Shown here piece after piece: positions 46,611 to 58,462 of a stretch of 64,000 nt of DNA. Position numbers and translations under genes: made by a program. The notes under the pieces are model-generated. The model was not told the DNA's origin, did not search any database, and saw only the letters and a program-made list of their open reading frames with translations. The stretch covers positions 45,324,014 through 45,388,013 of the forward strand of contig NC_067487.1 of the NCBI RefSeq assembly GCF_947179515.1, written 5' to 3'. How positions within the stretch are numbered: the stretch's first letter is position 1; each line of letters begins with the position of its first letter. Source of the stretch: Apodemus sylvaticus. Its lineage: Eukaryota > Chordata > Mammalia > Rodentia > Muridae.

Positions 46611-48290
46611 GTAAGCCACCCTGCTTTCCTGAGCATCTCCGGTGGGGCTTGGGGCTTGGGTGAGGGGTGACTCACAAAAGGAGGGGCAGGCGAGAGGCAA
46701 GTAGACCGGTCAGTTCAAAGGACTGAAGGAAGCGCCCGCGTGCGAGAGGCACTGCTAAGAACTTTCCAAGCACAAGTGACAGTTCAAATTAAAGTTGTTT
46801 TTAAGTTGTACGTTGTGTTTTAGGCATTTGAATTATTGCAAGGGAGAGTAACCGGAGGGCGCCTGATTAGTGTGCAAAGTTTCTGCCCTAGGGTTGCTCA
46901 GAAGTGGACTTGATAGCATTTTCTTTCTGTTCAGTATTTAGAGCCTTTTCTGCCAAAGAACAAGGAAAGACAGGCATGCGAGACAAATCTACTTCTTGTC
47001 CCAATATGACGTTTCTATGATAGCTCCTAAGAGGCGGAACATTTTGAAATTGAACGTTTAGCACCCAAATATCACAGTGCGGTCTTTCAAATACAAATGT
47101 ATTTTTAAGAAGGCACAGTACCCTGGAAATTCTATTCAACAGAGAGAATGTGGGGGCATTTCAGATTTTCCTAACAGTAGCTACAGTCACAGCCTTTATT
47201 GTAGTTATCAGTTGGTGAGGGAAACTGAGTCCGTGTCTAAGTAAAAGGGTAGGAAGAAGGTTTAAGCACAGATTCTCACTTCATTAGTCCTTCAATTAGT
47301 GGTTATCTTTAATAGGACATGATATTCAATTGCCTGATGTTTTCACTGTTGGCATGCCTAACTAGTTAATTTCACATTTGACTGCTACATAGGGCCAGTT
47401 AACGCATCAGTGGATGGCTAAGCACTGAGAACTCTTCTGTTTGTTCACTTACGAAGGGATGTTTAAAAAGCCGGTCCTCTTTCATAGTGAAGTGATGTGG
47501 GCAGGTAACGACCTACGGGATTTTTATCCAAGCATTTCCCACTCTTCAGGAAATGTCCACAAATCCAGACAGCAGTGACTTCTGAACTGCATTATAGGCC
47601 AGGGAGTGGCTTTATCCTACCAACTCTTGCATTGACCCTTGATGAAAGTTCGCCTTGTGATTCCCTTCCAACCCAAACTTTCAGAGATTGTATCTTGATG
47701 TTTTGCAAAATCTGAATTGTTTGCTAGTTACTCAAGCTGTATCTTTTTTTTTTCCTCCACGTTTTACCAAGCATTCAGTCAGTGTGGAAACGAAGCTTCC
47801 ATTTTCTCTAAAAGGAGGGGTGGGGAGGAGAAAGTTACAGTTTCAGGTATACATTGGTATGACATGCCTTGTTGAATCCAAGATGAGAGTTAAAAGAGGC
47901 AGATCGGCAGATATTTCTAAAGTATGCTCCATTTTTAGTGTACACTATGTAGAGCATTATTGACCCGGGAAGTACAGGTTCCTTATATTTAGTGTATTTA
48001 TGTCCATTCCACAAGACACAAGACATTAAGGATCCTGGGTCTGACTTTTTTCCTTATCAGTTGCTCATACTTGGAAATCTCTTACTGATCCATGAACTCA
48101 GCTGTTAATCTGGAGTCTTACAGACATATCCATTTAGAAATGATGCTACAGAGCTTAAATTGTACCTCTGACCCACCTACCAAATACGACACTTTTCTTG
48201 TATTTATTTGAAGTAGATCATCTGTAGCCGTTCATGTTTGCCTCTCAGATAAAAATCTAAAGTTCTCAACAGATTGCCCAAATCCAGAAC
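46611..48290 (+). other. Itga1 intron 1, 5' part; no gene or repeat recognised
   Basis: Starts with the GTAAGC donor and CpG-bearing sequence to about 46760, then AT-rich apparently unique DNA. Repeat-poor for 1.7 kb, which is often where first-intron enhancers sit, but no motif set decides this. Confidence 0.5.
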
Positions 48291-48690
48291 CCTGTATCCA
48301 TTTCTTATTGATGTTGCAATAAGTTGCCATTGATTTATTGGCTTAAAACAAACTGTTTACTGCTTTATAGTTCTATAGGTTTTAAGTCATGCAGTGATAA
48401 ATATCATGAGCCCCCGGGGGCGGTTCCCTCCACTTCCTGTGATCAGTTTCAAAACCTGATGTGCAGTTTTTCAGTCTTTCTTTCTGGCTCTGCTTCAGGG
48501 TCACATCTTTTCAAGTCTACCTGCCCCTGGCTCCCTGCATCTATCTGGTACCTCTGTCAAGAAGCCCATTCAATTCTCTCTGTCAAGTCCACTTTCTCAT
48601 CTAAAGTAATACCCTCAGCTCTCATGGATTAGGGCAAGGGCATCTTGGGTGGTTCCAGACTGTTATTCTGCCTACCACAACCCTTAAACA
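48291..48690 (+). repeat. Ancient interspersed repeat, probable
   Basis: TTGCAATAAGTTGCCATTGA, TGGCTTAAAACAAACTG, AGTTCTATAGGTTTTAAGTC at the left and CTGTTATTCTGCCTACCACA at the right are the ends of a familiar mammalian repeat with 'GGCTTAAAACAAC ... TTCTGCCTACCACA' architecture. Family not named. Confidence 0.5.
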
Positions 48691-50137
48691 GAGCACCCAT
48701 CACATCCAGTATCGTTCCCTTTCTTTCCTCGTAATCCTCTTGCTCTTCTTGCCACTGTGGACTTGATCTTGTTTGATGCCTCTACAAAAGAGCCCCACCC
48801 TTCCTTCCCGCTACCCCTGCCTTCTAAACAAACTCTGTCTAGCTTTCAATGCTGTGTATCTATCAACACAAACCATCAGCATTCCAGTACACTTCCCGAG
48901 GAGTTACAACTTCTTGTGCTAGTTTCTCCCAACATAGATTTAAATGATTTGCCAAGAAAAAGGTTCTTCCCTAACTAACATTCAAATACAGTCTTTGTCA
49001 TTGTTTTAGACAGGTCAATATCCTTGTGTGAGATATGACGCATACAGAGGATTCACCTGGAAGTAGTTTCGTAAGCAGACAGCCCAGAGGAGGCCTTAGG
49101 GGAGCCAGTAATGGTAGAGCACATGGGATAAGAAATGGGAGATAGAAATCACATGAAGCCTCAGTGGGAGAAGAGGTCGTGATTGCTCATAGACCTTGAG
49201 GAACCTGATTACCGGAAGAAGGCTGTTGTATCTACCTATGGGGACAGGTAGATTGCAGCTGAATCAGCACTGATGTTTAGCCAAGAAGGAACAGAGGGAA
49301 TACACACCTTCTCCCTATCCCCTGTAATACTGTTCCCATTACTCTCGTAGGAAATATCCAATGGTTAGATTCAGCCTTCTACAAAGATGATTATTATAAG
49401 TAGCACAGATTAGTACTGGAACTTATTATATGATGGAATCTGGGCCAAGAGCTTTGTAATGTTGTTATCTCTAATTTAAAAAGAAAGTGGAGGCTTATAC
49501 ATCCACTGTCCATAATTTGAAGAAGAAAAAAAATTGAGAAACGAAAAGTACGAGAATTTTTTTTCCATTTGTCCAGTCTAACAGCCAGTAAATGACAAAT
49601 TACTTCGATTCGCACCTCTGACCTCAAGTTTCCTGCTGTGAAACAAGCCTAATTTGTACAAGCTCCTTTTCCTCTATTGCTCAACCTTGTGGGTAAAATG
49701 CAAGCACAAATAGCTAAATTACTTCGATAAGGATACATATATAGTTAATAAAGCCATTATTTCCATGACTGTTAGGTATATAGCAAAATTAGATGATAGC
49801 GCACTCTATCATCTCAGTTAATTAGTAACAGGATCTACATATGGCCCCCGTTGAGCTGTATTTTCTTCTTCTGTAGAATCTTGCCTAGAAGTATGAGTCA
49901 TCTTTCAAGCCCTTTCCACAGCCAGTATTTCCTATACAAACTGAACTCCAGTTAGGAGATGGCCAAGCATGGGAAGACGGTCATTGGTCCAATTGAATAA
50001 CTGAACTCCAATGGCAGCCATGTATTAGGAGTTATGATCGGGGGTTGCCTTATTCATTATGATGTTTGTAAATACAGTGATGAATCCATTGGGATTTGTT
50101 TATTTTCTTAGCTAGAAGGCAACAAAAGTAACATATA
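48691..50137. other. Itga1 intron 1; no gene or repeat recognised
   Basis: Apparently unique sequence. The 77-codon minus-strand frame at 49394-49627 has no recognisable domain. Confidence 0.45.

Positions 50138-50204
<67 letters not shown>
50138..50204. repeat. (TG)n-(TA)n microsatellite
   Basis: (TG)n about 50138-50162 joins a pure (TA)n of about 42 bases, 50163-50204. Confidence 0.95.
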
Positions 50205-50206
<2 letters not shown>

Positions 50207-51241
50207 TGTTTTGTTCTAATACTGATGATTAATATTTAAAAAAAAAACCTCTCTACTGTCCCAAAGGGCTACATTTTCAAGAGATGACTAGATTGTATAG
50301 GCTCAAATGTAGTGGTTTAATCTACTGATGGATATAAAACTTAAACGGATTATTGAGAAGTGGTGGAATTTGCTGTGTGGATAAAGGATACCTAGAGAGG
50401 TATCCTTGGGAATTGTATCTTGCGTACCACCTCTACTTTGTGTCCGTCATGATATGAATTGCTGTTCTACCATGACCTACTGGCTGTGGACTGATACCTC
50501 TGTAACACCGAGCCAAAGTCAGCAATCCATTCTTTAAATTCTCTCTGTTAGGCTGCTGACTTCTTGACCTGTGTTGATATGAGTGCTCCTCTGCCCTTCT
50601 TCTTCTAACCTCAACCCCTAAAACTTCCCACTGAGATTCCTAACTGGCTGAATTTTCACATGCCCCTTAAAATACTTTAATAGAATGAATAACGTTGTTT
50701 GATGTATTTTCCGAGAGTTAGGATCCAACTCTATTCCCTACAACTGCTGTTCTGGTACAGGAGGCACAAAATAGTGTGCTTACGTTCATGTTAAGCAACT
50801 TGGATGAAAAGCTATTGTGGAATCGTTGCCATAGCACTAAAGTCAGAAAAGTTTGCCTATTCAGGGCTCTCTCGGTGACTGGAGAATTGGATCCATTCTC
50901 AAACTGGGTAGAGCAGAGTGTCAGGAGATGCAAATGAGATGACTATGCCTTTCCTCAAGATTTCTGAACTTCCTTCAGACTGCTCTACAAGTGCCAATCT
51001 TTCTCAAGTTGCCTCTGGGCCTTGACGTAAGCAGTTACTCCCAGCACTATAGATCCTTAACTCCCACACAAATGATTCCTAAGGGAGCCAATAAGTTGGA
51101 CTAGTTGTCCTTCCCCAGACACCAGAATGTCCCTAGCACCCTCGTTTCTATAAAACAGTACATCATATGAGGCAATGATGAAATATGTAGCTGTCTGCCT
51201 TCCATCATGCTGTGTGCTCTGTGAAGACTGTGTATTGCTTT
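50205..51241. other. Itga1 intron 1; no gene or repeat recognised
   Basis: About 1 kb of apparently unique sequence, with only a short chance frame (50718-50933 minus). Confidence 0.45.
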
Positions 51242-51249
51242 AATAATCC

Positions 51250-51447
51250 TTTTGTTTGTTTGTTTGTTTGTTTGTTGTTTTTGTTTTTCTTTTTTTGGAT
51301 TTGGTTTTTTCTAGACAGGGTTTCTCTGTGTAGCCCTGGCTGTCCTGAAACTCACTCTGTAGACCAGGCTGGCGTCAAACTCAGAAATCTGCCTACCTCT
51401 ACCTCCCAAGTGCTGGGATTACAGGCACGCACCACCACCTCCCGGCT
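51250..51447 (-). repeat. Young B1 SINE with (TTTG)n tail
   Basis: Antisense B1: GACAGGGTTTCTCTGTGTAG, CTCACTCTGTAGACCAGGCT, AAACTCAGAAATCTGCCTAC and CCCAAGTGCTGGGATTACAG. The tail is (TTTG)n at 51251-51276. Flanks AATAATCCTTTTG and AATTATCCTTTG look like an imperfect target-site duplication. The CTCAGAAATC form is the Mus type. Confidence 0.93.
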
Positions 51448-51603
51448 AATTATCCTTTGTACTTAAGAATAATTGACACTTTTTATTGAATAAACTATGA
51501 AATAATGGACTATAAACAAACTTATAAACTACTTAAAAAGATTAGTTTGTCCTATAAATATATTCTTGCCTCTATTTTTATCTCATTGAATAGATGATCC
51601 CAC

Positions 51604-52070
51604 TGTTAGGTCTCAAGATTGGGAACAAATGGCCAACTGAAGTGTCTATTTAACACATTAAAGTGGACCTGGCCCCTAGGTTCTCCCAGCATGCCTCAGT
51701 TCCTACCTGTCACAGGATTTGGCTAGCATACCTCACTCCTTACTCTGCCCTTCTCCTTGGCTGCCCCTCCCCCACCTGCCTTCCCCTATATAATCTAGTC
51801 CTTTTGACTCCCTGGTCCTTTTACCTATCCTTTACCCTCCCAGCCTCTTCAGTCTTCTAATCTCCCGGCTTTCCTCTCGCCTCTCCCTCTCCCGCTCTCC
51901 TCACATGGCCTCTCTCCTCACATGGCCTGACTCAGGGTCATACTCACTCAGGACTCTTCCTAGATTTCTCTATGTCTGACTATGTTTTCCCTTTTACCTA
52001 CAATAAACTTTCTCCCCCACCATACCTAAGAGCAGTCAGGTCCTTCCTTTTTTATTCCTATTTTCATTCA
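51604..52070 (+). mobile_element. Solo LTR with 5-base target-site duplication
   Basis: 467 bases starting TGTTAGG and ending TTTTCATTCA, flanked by perfect CCCAC repeats (51599-51603 and 52071-52075). It has a TATA box (CCTATATAATC, 51784-51794), pyrimidine-rich sequence downstream and AATAAA at 52002-52007. A 17-base unit is tandemly doubled at 51895-51928. TG...CA ends plus five-base duplications suggest an ERVL/MaLR (class III) LTR. No internal sequence. Subfamily not named. Confidence 0.8.
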
Positions 52071-52284
52071 CCCACCAGTTGACAACTGCACCATTTTATG
52101 TAGCACTAGACAATGTGGGCACCGAAGACAACCAGTTTGTAGTTTACTAGGTTGTTAGTAGCATCCTATTAGGGAAATATTAAAGTGGAACAGAAACATG
52201 TCTGAATATTGCAGTCAGCACCAGATAGCTATTCACAGGGTATATGTCTTTCTACATATGCACTGCATCTTGTTGGACACGCGA

Positions 52285-52430
52285 CTCGTGTCTTTGATTC
52301 TATCACGTTGAAGGCAGGGGCAGGTTGATTGCTACAAATTTGAGGCTAGGCTGGTCTATGTAATGAGTTAGTTCCATGCTAGACATGGCTACTTAGTGAG
52401 ACCCTCTCTCAAACAAAACAAAATGTCCAA
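52285..52430 (+). repeat. Old B1-like SINE
   Basis: AAGGCAGGGGCAGGTTGATT, GAGGCTAGGCTGGTCTATGT and GAGACCCTCTCTCAAACAAA. The left part is poorly preserved. Confidence 0.7.
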
Positions 52431-52740
52431 AACTAAAAAGAAAAAGAAAAGAAAAAAGGCAAAGAAAAAAATTAAACCTGAACTCTGTATCCTAGGATTT
52501 CCAAGAGGCTGATACAGCAGCCCTTCTTTCTAGACACAGATGTGGGCTCTGCCCTTCTTCTCAGCTGTTTTCTAAGTCAAGTGTGTATCTGATTGAAAGA
52601 ATAATTGTCTCTCTGCCTCTCTGCCATCGCCCCCAACCCCCAGCCACCATTTCCCTCAATCAGAGCTTCCTGGGAAAAGCTACATCTGGGAGGAAGCAGA
52701 AAAGGGTGAAATGATGTAAAAACCAACTGTGAGGAGTCTG

Positions 52741-52741
52741 T

Positions 52742-52785
<44 letters not shown>
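52741..52785. repeat. (TG)n microsatellite
   Basis: About 21 TG units. Confidence 0.95.
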
Positions 52786-53174
52786 TCCAGTGGTGGCAGA
52801 CTGAACTTTCTGGCATGCTCCTGAGTGTTCGCGCTTGGTGTGTATGACAGGCCTATTTGTAATCTGATCTTTTCCATGACTTAAAAGGAAACTTTAAAAA
52901 GTTATATGTTTTATTCAATTTTTCTGTCAGTTACATTTTGAGAGAAATAGAAATTTGTGCAATAAGTTCAAAGTCTGCTTTCTCCAAATGTCTGCCTTCT
53001 ATAGCTACAAAACCTGGATTAATAGAAAAGTCATGGTAATTTAAATACACATACCTGTGGGCATTATTGGGGAGCTGCTGAAATACATGCCAATTCTTAA
53101 TTTTTAATAGAGCATCTAAATTGCACTAGGTCAAATGACTGAGGTGGTTTTTATATTTTGCTCTAAGTTACATT
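52786..53174. other. Itga1 intron 1; no gene recognised
   Basis: AT-rich, no landmark seen. Confidence 0.4.
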
Positions 53175-53283
53175 ATGTGTGTACAAGATCTTATGTAGAT
53201 CAGATTAGTCTCAGTCTCAAAATTACTACATAGCTGAGGATGAGTGAAGTACTGACTTTCTTGTCTCTGCCTCCCAAATATTC
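53175..53283 (-). repeat. Old B1-like SINE, partial
   Basis: ATGTAGATCAGATTAGTCTC and TTCTTGTCTCTGCCTCCCAA are eroded antisense B1 landmarks. Confidence 0.6.
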
Positions 53284-54749
53284 ACATTGACTCAATGCAA
53301 ATTAAATGTGCTTTGACCAACTAGACATGGGTCCTAAAGTATTGGTTAAACATTTCATTATACTACTTCTTGACAACATCTCCCTATACTACATAGATAA
53401 ATGCAGACAGACACATACTTACATGTGTTTGGCACTTGCACACACTAGCACACATAGGGCAGTGGTGGGCTGGGGTTGGTGGGGGATAGACTGTTGACTT
53501 TGCCACATTAGCATTTGGTGTCAAAAAGAAATTCAGAGAATGAGTACAACAATTTCCTTGAAAAAGTCTTTTCCTGTTTTGCCTTTCCCCCTTTCAGCTA
53601 TAATTAGCCCTTCCTTTACACACTTCACTTTGCTTGTAGAGGTCACCCAGGAGCCTTTGTACAGCCTAAGGTTGGCATATGCTCTTTTAAAAAATAGTAT
53701 CTGTCCCCAGATGTTCTTAATAAGAGCACTTACTGCCTATATGTGTTGTAATGATCACATTTCGAATCATGTACAATAAATGTAGCTGCATTTGTTATTT
53801 TAAAAAATTGTAACACTTTCTGTTAGGAATATGTGTTTTAAAAATCCCTATTTTCCTGTCTGGATATCTTTAAAACTGAATAGGTTTATACATGTTTATC
53901 TTAAGTGCAGTCTTGCATATGTTTTTGGCAACAGTATAAAATGCAACCTTATTTCCTGCATTTAAAATTTTCATGATAGTCAACTTTAAAACTATAAATT
54001 AAAGGAGAACTGATGCTTCGCTGTCCATATGTGCTACCATAGTGCATATCATTTGTGCTGGGGATTAAAAGAGGTAGGTTGAGCCCTTCAAGGGCTTATG
54101 GTCTCGAAGACACAATAAAACACAGAGAGGTAATACGTTGGGATATACTCCCAGGAAGGCTTTAAGAAAAGATGACAAACTTGGATTGTGATCACAGTAA
54201 AGTAAGTCTTTCCAGAAAGTCAAACAGAACCATGAACAACAAGAACAAGATGGAGTGATAAGTACCAAGTATTCAAACATGATTCATATTTCAAGAGCCA
54301 TCATCCTTGTTGCTGTCACACGAACACGAACCATTTCATTCCCTCGTATGGCTAGGAAGAAACACACTGCGGGAAATAATTGCACACAACCTGCTTTCTT
54401 CCAGAAAACTCTCCCAAACCAGTTATTTCCAATATGATCCTGTTCAAATTAATGTATGCACTTAGATTGTGGGATCCCAATTGATTTCTGGCGCCAAGCC
54501 AGGAATTCTTCAGAGATTTCCCAGAGTGCCTTGTTTACAGGACTCTACAGATCTACCACAGATCTACAGATCTACCACAGATCTTACTCCTGTTACAATG
54601 TCATAAAGACTGTCCATGTGAGAAGAGAAGGAACAACCTATTTGTAACAGAGAGGAAAAAAAAAACCAACAACCCAGAACCTAGCACTGACAGACTCCAG
54701 CTAAGAAAGACCACTCAAGACTACCAATTCTGTCTTGTTTTTTAAACTA
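53284..54749. other. Itga1 intron 1; no gene, one short tandem repeat
   Basis: About 1.5 kb with no repeat family seen. A 19-base unit CTACAGATCTACCACAGAT is perfectly doubled at 54545-54582. Confidence 0.5.
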
Positions 54750-54917
54750 TTTAACATCTATTTATTTTGTGTGTGTATGACTAAGGGTTCAAGTGTGCCA
54801 CAGAGTGGGTATATAGGGGAGAAGACAATTCCCTATAGTAATTTCTCTCCTTCTACCTGGGGACTGAACTCAGGTTTAGTATCAGGGACCGTTATACTAC
54901 TCACTTAGGTCTCTCTT
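54750..54917 (-). repeat. B4 SINE, 3' part
   Basis: TTTATTTTGTGTGTGTATGA, GTGTGCCACAGAGTGGGTAT, TTTCTCTCCTTCTACCTGGG and GACTGAACTCAGGTTTAGTA match the antisense B4 layout. Confidence 0.72.
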
Positions 54918-56057
54918 GTGGGACCAATTTATACCATTTTATTTTTTTGATGCACAACCATTCAATCCCAAATCACTAGAATGAGTTTTAGAAAGAGTCA
55001 GATTTAAATGCACACAAAATTGAAAACAAATACCATAGGTGTTAGTTTTTTTTTTTAAGTTGACACAGCATAGTTTTACAACTGTAATCTGTGAGACTGA
55101 CTTCAATTCCCTCAACTGCCAAGTACAGGAAAGTTGGTTTCAAATGGACTGAGTGTGCCAAAAGTCACAGTGAGAATGCATGGAGGGCAAGAGCCCGACT
55201 TCTAGCCCAATTCTCCACTCGAAGTATCCCCAGGACAACAGACTCAGCACTGATGTTTTTTTCTACTTTTGGAAAGATTAACATAAGTATGATAGGCAAA
55301 CGAGATACCACTAGAAATATTCCTGTGAAGGTTTCTATTTCCAAACGCCAATAAGTACAAAGGACAATCTCAGGCAATAGATTTAGTAAATAATGATCTT
55401 TTTTATTATTAGTGTTTTTTTTAGTTCATCATTACTTTTTTTTTTAGCTATTTGAGAAAAGAATTAAAATACAACTGCCTAAGATGATAGTTTTTAATAG
55501 TCATCATAAAGTGAAATGAACTATAGTTTGATAACTAAGTCTGAGTGTTAGTAAGCTTCTGTAAAAATTAATATGGCTGTCGTTTTACCCTGACTAGTTT
55601 ATGATTACATATGGTACTCCAAGCAAAGGACCTTACAGGGACTGTCAGAAGATAAAAGGAACAAGACACCCAGAATTAAAAAAGGCCAGAGAAAGCATTC
55701 AAGCTGAGGTGTGGTTTTCAGCCAAGATGGCTCGGCTGGCTCTTCCAGACAGACACACAAGGCAAAGTGAACTATTAAGTCCTGATAACTATTAAGTCCT
55801 GAGGTACCATATAAAAATTCCTAGGATGTATTCAGAACAATGGCTATTCTGGTGAGATAGAACATACCCCCAAAAAAGGGGGGGGGGTACAGCCTTTGAA
55901 AACAGAGTGCTTCAGCTTGAGTGCAGGGACTTGGGGGTTAAATTAGGAACTACAATTCCAAATAACTTAAAAGAGTCGCTATTGATTTAGAAATATACTA
56001 AAGGTATCATAAGAAGGTGAATAACTGCTCACTGATCAACACTAAGCCCAAGTTACC
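54918..56057. other. Itga1 intron 1; no gene recognised
   Basis: AT-rich. A 17-base unit AACTATTAAGTCCTGAT is nearly perfectly doubled at 55770-55803, and a G run sits at 55880-55888. The 87-codon frame at 55091-55354 has no recognisable domain. Confidence 0.45.
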
Positions 56058-56135
56058 ACCACCACCACCACCACCACCACCACCAAAAACCCAAAAGACA
56101 AAAGCAAAGCAAAACAAACAAACAAACAAACAAAA
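56058..56135. repeat. (ACC)n then A-rich (AAAC)n tract
   Basis: Nine ACC/CCA units at 56058-56085, followed by AAAC-type repeats to about 56135. Confidence 0.92.
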
Positions 56136-56223
56136 ATGTTCCTAGCTGGAAAGGTGTCTAACTCTGAATAATATTGTAGTATGCTCAATCACTGAGGACA
56201 ATGGCATTTTAAAAAGTAGCCTA

Positions 56224-56435
56224 GGGCAGGGGATATAGCTCAGTAGGAACAGTGTTTACAAAGCCCCTGGTATGAGCCCCTTAAAAGCCTCTGGTGAATA
56301 GGTACCTGCCTCTAATCCCATTATTCAGCTATTCAGGGGATGAAGGCAAGAGGATCAGAAGTTCAAGGTCATCCTTGCTATATATCCAGTTAGCAGCCAT
56401 CTTGGGCTACACGGAGCCCCATATTAAAAAAAAAG
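56224..56435 (+). repeat. B4 (ID-B1 composite) SINE
   Basis: ID-like left half (GGCAGGGGATATAGCTCAGT) joined to a B1-like right half (CTCTAATCCCATTATTCAGC, AGTTCAAGGTCATCCTTGCT, ATCTTGGGCTACACGGAGCC) and a poly(A). The composite architecture defines B4. Confidence 0.82.
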
Positions 56436-57340
56436 TTCAGTTGAAAGATATTTGCCTTACAACTTAAAAAAGTCATGAAATATGAAATAAGAGTCATTAT
56501 GAGTTTTCTACATAACAAATGTAGAAATAAATGCACTCTTTTTTTTCTTTTAAAGTAAAATCTTTTCCATGATTATCTGGGTTTGGTAGAAACAAAACTG
56601 TGCTGGAAAGAATGTAAGGACTTTAAGGTGTGACCAGGATGGGGGAGGGGTCAACGCACTCCATGCCTTCTAGGCTGGCTCCGGCGAACTGGCACAGCTG
56701 CCAGTCAAAGGAAGCAGCTGGGGATAAGGGCCCAGAGCTTGCATTGGCAGTGATGGTTATGTACATAGGATTGATTGTTCCTGGTGGTAGTGGGTGTGGT
56801 CAATCAGGCCTGGGTCTGAATGTAGTTAATCTGACCTGGGTCTGAATGCCAGTTACACGATTTTGAACACATCTGTTAACTTCCTCCTAACTTCATCTTA
56901 TTTATTTTTTACAAGTTAGGGTAGCGGTTTCCTTATAAGAGTGAGAACGTGCTTGAGAATATTTTCAGAAGTAATAGTACTTCAGTGAAAGGCTCTCATT
57001 CTTTAGGAGTCCATGATGCTATCTTCTTGCTTTAGTGAGACCTGTGCCTGGTTTGGTGAAAGGCTTTGGAGGAACAAAGCAATGTGAGTTAGGCTTTCTG
57101 TGATAGGAAGATGGTGAATAAAGATGGCGGGGGTGGGGGAGACGACGGCAGAGGGAGAAGCAACACACACCAACCTCTAAGAAAGATGGCTGACATCAGT
57201 TAACATAATTAATTCTTCCTTTAATCTTCTTTCATCAATTAAGGCTAGAGAGCTCTGCTGTTTTTTCTTTTTTTTTGAATGAATTAGGTAGTGTTCCTTC
57301 TGTTTCAGTTTATATATATATGCACATATATATTAGATAT
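56436..57340. other. Itga1 intron 1; no gene recognised
   Basis: Two AAGATGGC motifs (57121-57128 and 57183-57190, resembling YY1 sites) lie in a short GC-rich patch. Otherwise nothing was identified. Confidence 0.45.
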
Positions 57341-58462
57341 ATTCTTTATTTACATTTCAAATGTTGACCCCTTTCCTGGTCCCCCCCTCAAAAGCCCATA
57401 ACCCATCTCCCCTCCCCCCAATCAACCCGCTTCCCTGTCCTGGTATTCCCCTACACTGCAGCATCAAGCCTTCCCAGGACCAAGGGCCTCTTCTCTCTCT
57501 GATGTCCAACAAAGCCATCCTCTGCTGCCTATGCGTCTGGAGCCATGGGTAACGCCATATGAACTCTTTGGTTAATGGTTTTGCCCCTGGGACTTCTGGG
57601 AATACTGGGTGGCTGATATTGCTGTTCCTCCTATAGCGCTACAAACCCCTTCCAGCTCCTTGGGTCCTTTCTCTGGCTCCCCCATTGGGGATCCTGTGCT
57701 CAGTTCAATGGCTGGCTGAGAGTGTCCCCCTCTATATTTGTCTTACACTAGCAGAGCCTCCCAGGTGACACCTATATCAGGCTCTGGTTAGCAAGCTCTT
57801 GTGGGCATCCACAATAGTGTCTGGGTTTTGTAACTGTATATGGGATGGATCCCTAGGTGGGGCAGTCTCTGGATGGTCTTTTCCCTCAGACTCTGCTCCA
57901 CACTTTGTCTCTATATCTCCTTCTGTGGGTATTTTGTTCCCCCTTCTAAGAAGGACCGAAGTATCCACACTTTGTTCTTCCTTCTTCTTGAGCATCATTT
58001 GATATGTGAATTGTGTCTTGAGTATTCCAAGCTTCTGGGCTAATATCCACTTATCAGTGAGTGCATACCATGTGTGTTTTTTGTGATTGGGTTACTTCAC
58101 TTAGGATGATATCTTCCAGTTCCACCCATTAGCCTAAGAATTTCATGAATTCATTGTTTTTTAATAGCTGAGTAGTATTCCATTGTGTAAATATATCACA
58201 TTTTCTTTATCCATTCTTCTGTTGAGAGACATCTGGGTTCTTTCCAGCTTCTGGCTATTATAAATAGGGCTGCTATGAATATAGTGGAGCATGTGTACTT
58301 ATTACTTGCTGGAGAATCCTCTGGGTATGTGCCCAGGGTTCTCCGGTAGTATTATGCACAATTTTCTGAGGAACTGCCAAACTGATTTCCAGAGTGGTTG
58401 TGCCAGCTTGCAATCCCACCAGCAGTGGAGGAGTGTTCCTCTTTCTCCACATCCTCTGCTTT
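57341..58462 (-). mobile_element. 5'-truncated L1 (3'UTR and ORF2 C-terminus)
   Basis: Antisense L1. The 3' end begins TTTATTTACATTTCAAATGT, then the long-form 3'UTR (TTCCCTGTCCTGGTATTCCC, GGGATCCTGTGCTCAGTTCA, CACACTTTGTCTCTATATCT), and from about 58040 ORF2 C-terminal sequence to the truncation at CATCCTCTGC (58455-58462). It lies in Itga1 intron 1, antisense to both genes. The 187- and 151-codon plus-strand frames at 58394-58957 begin inside it and are not genes. Confidence 0.9.

Noticed and set aside
46312..46614. A 100-codon plus-strand frame over Itga1 exon 1
   Set aside because: It begins at GTG, is in a different frame from the Itga1 ATG and crosses the splice donor. No homology seen.
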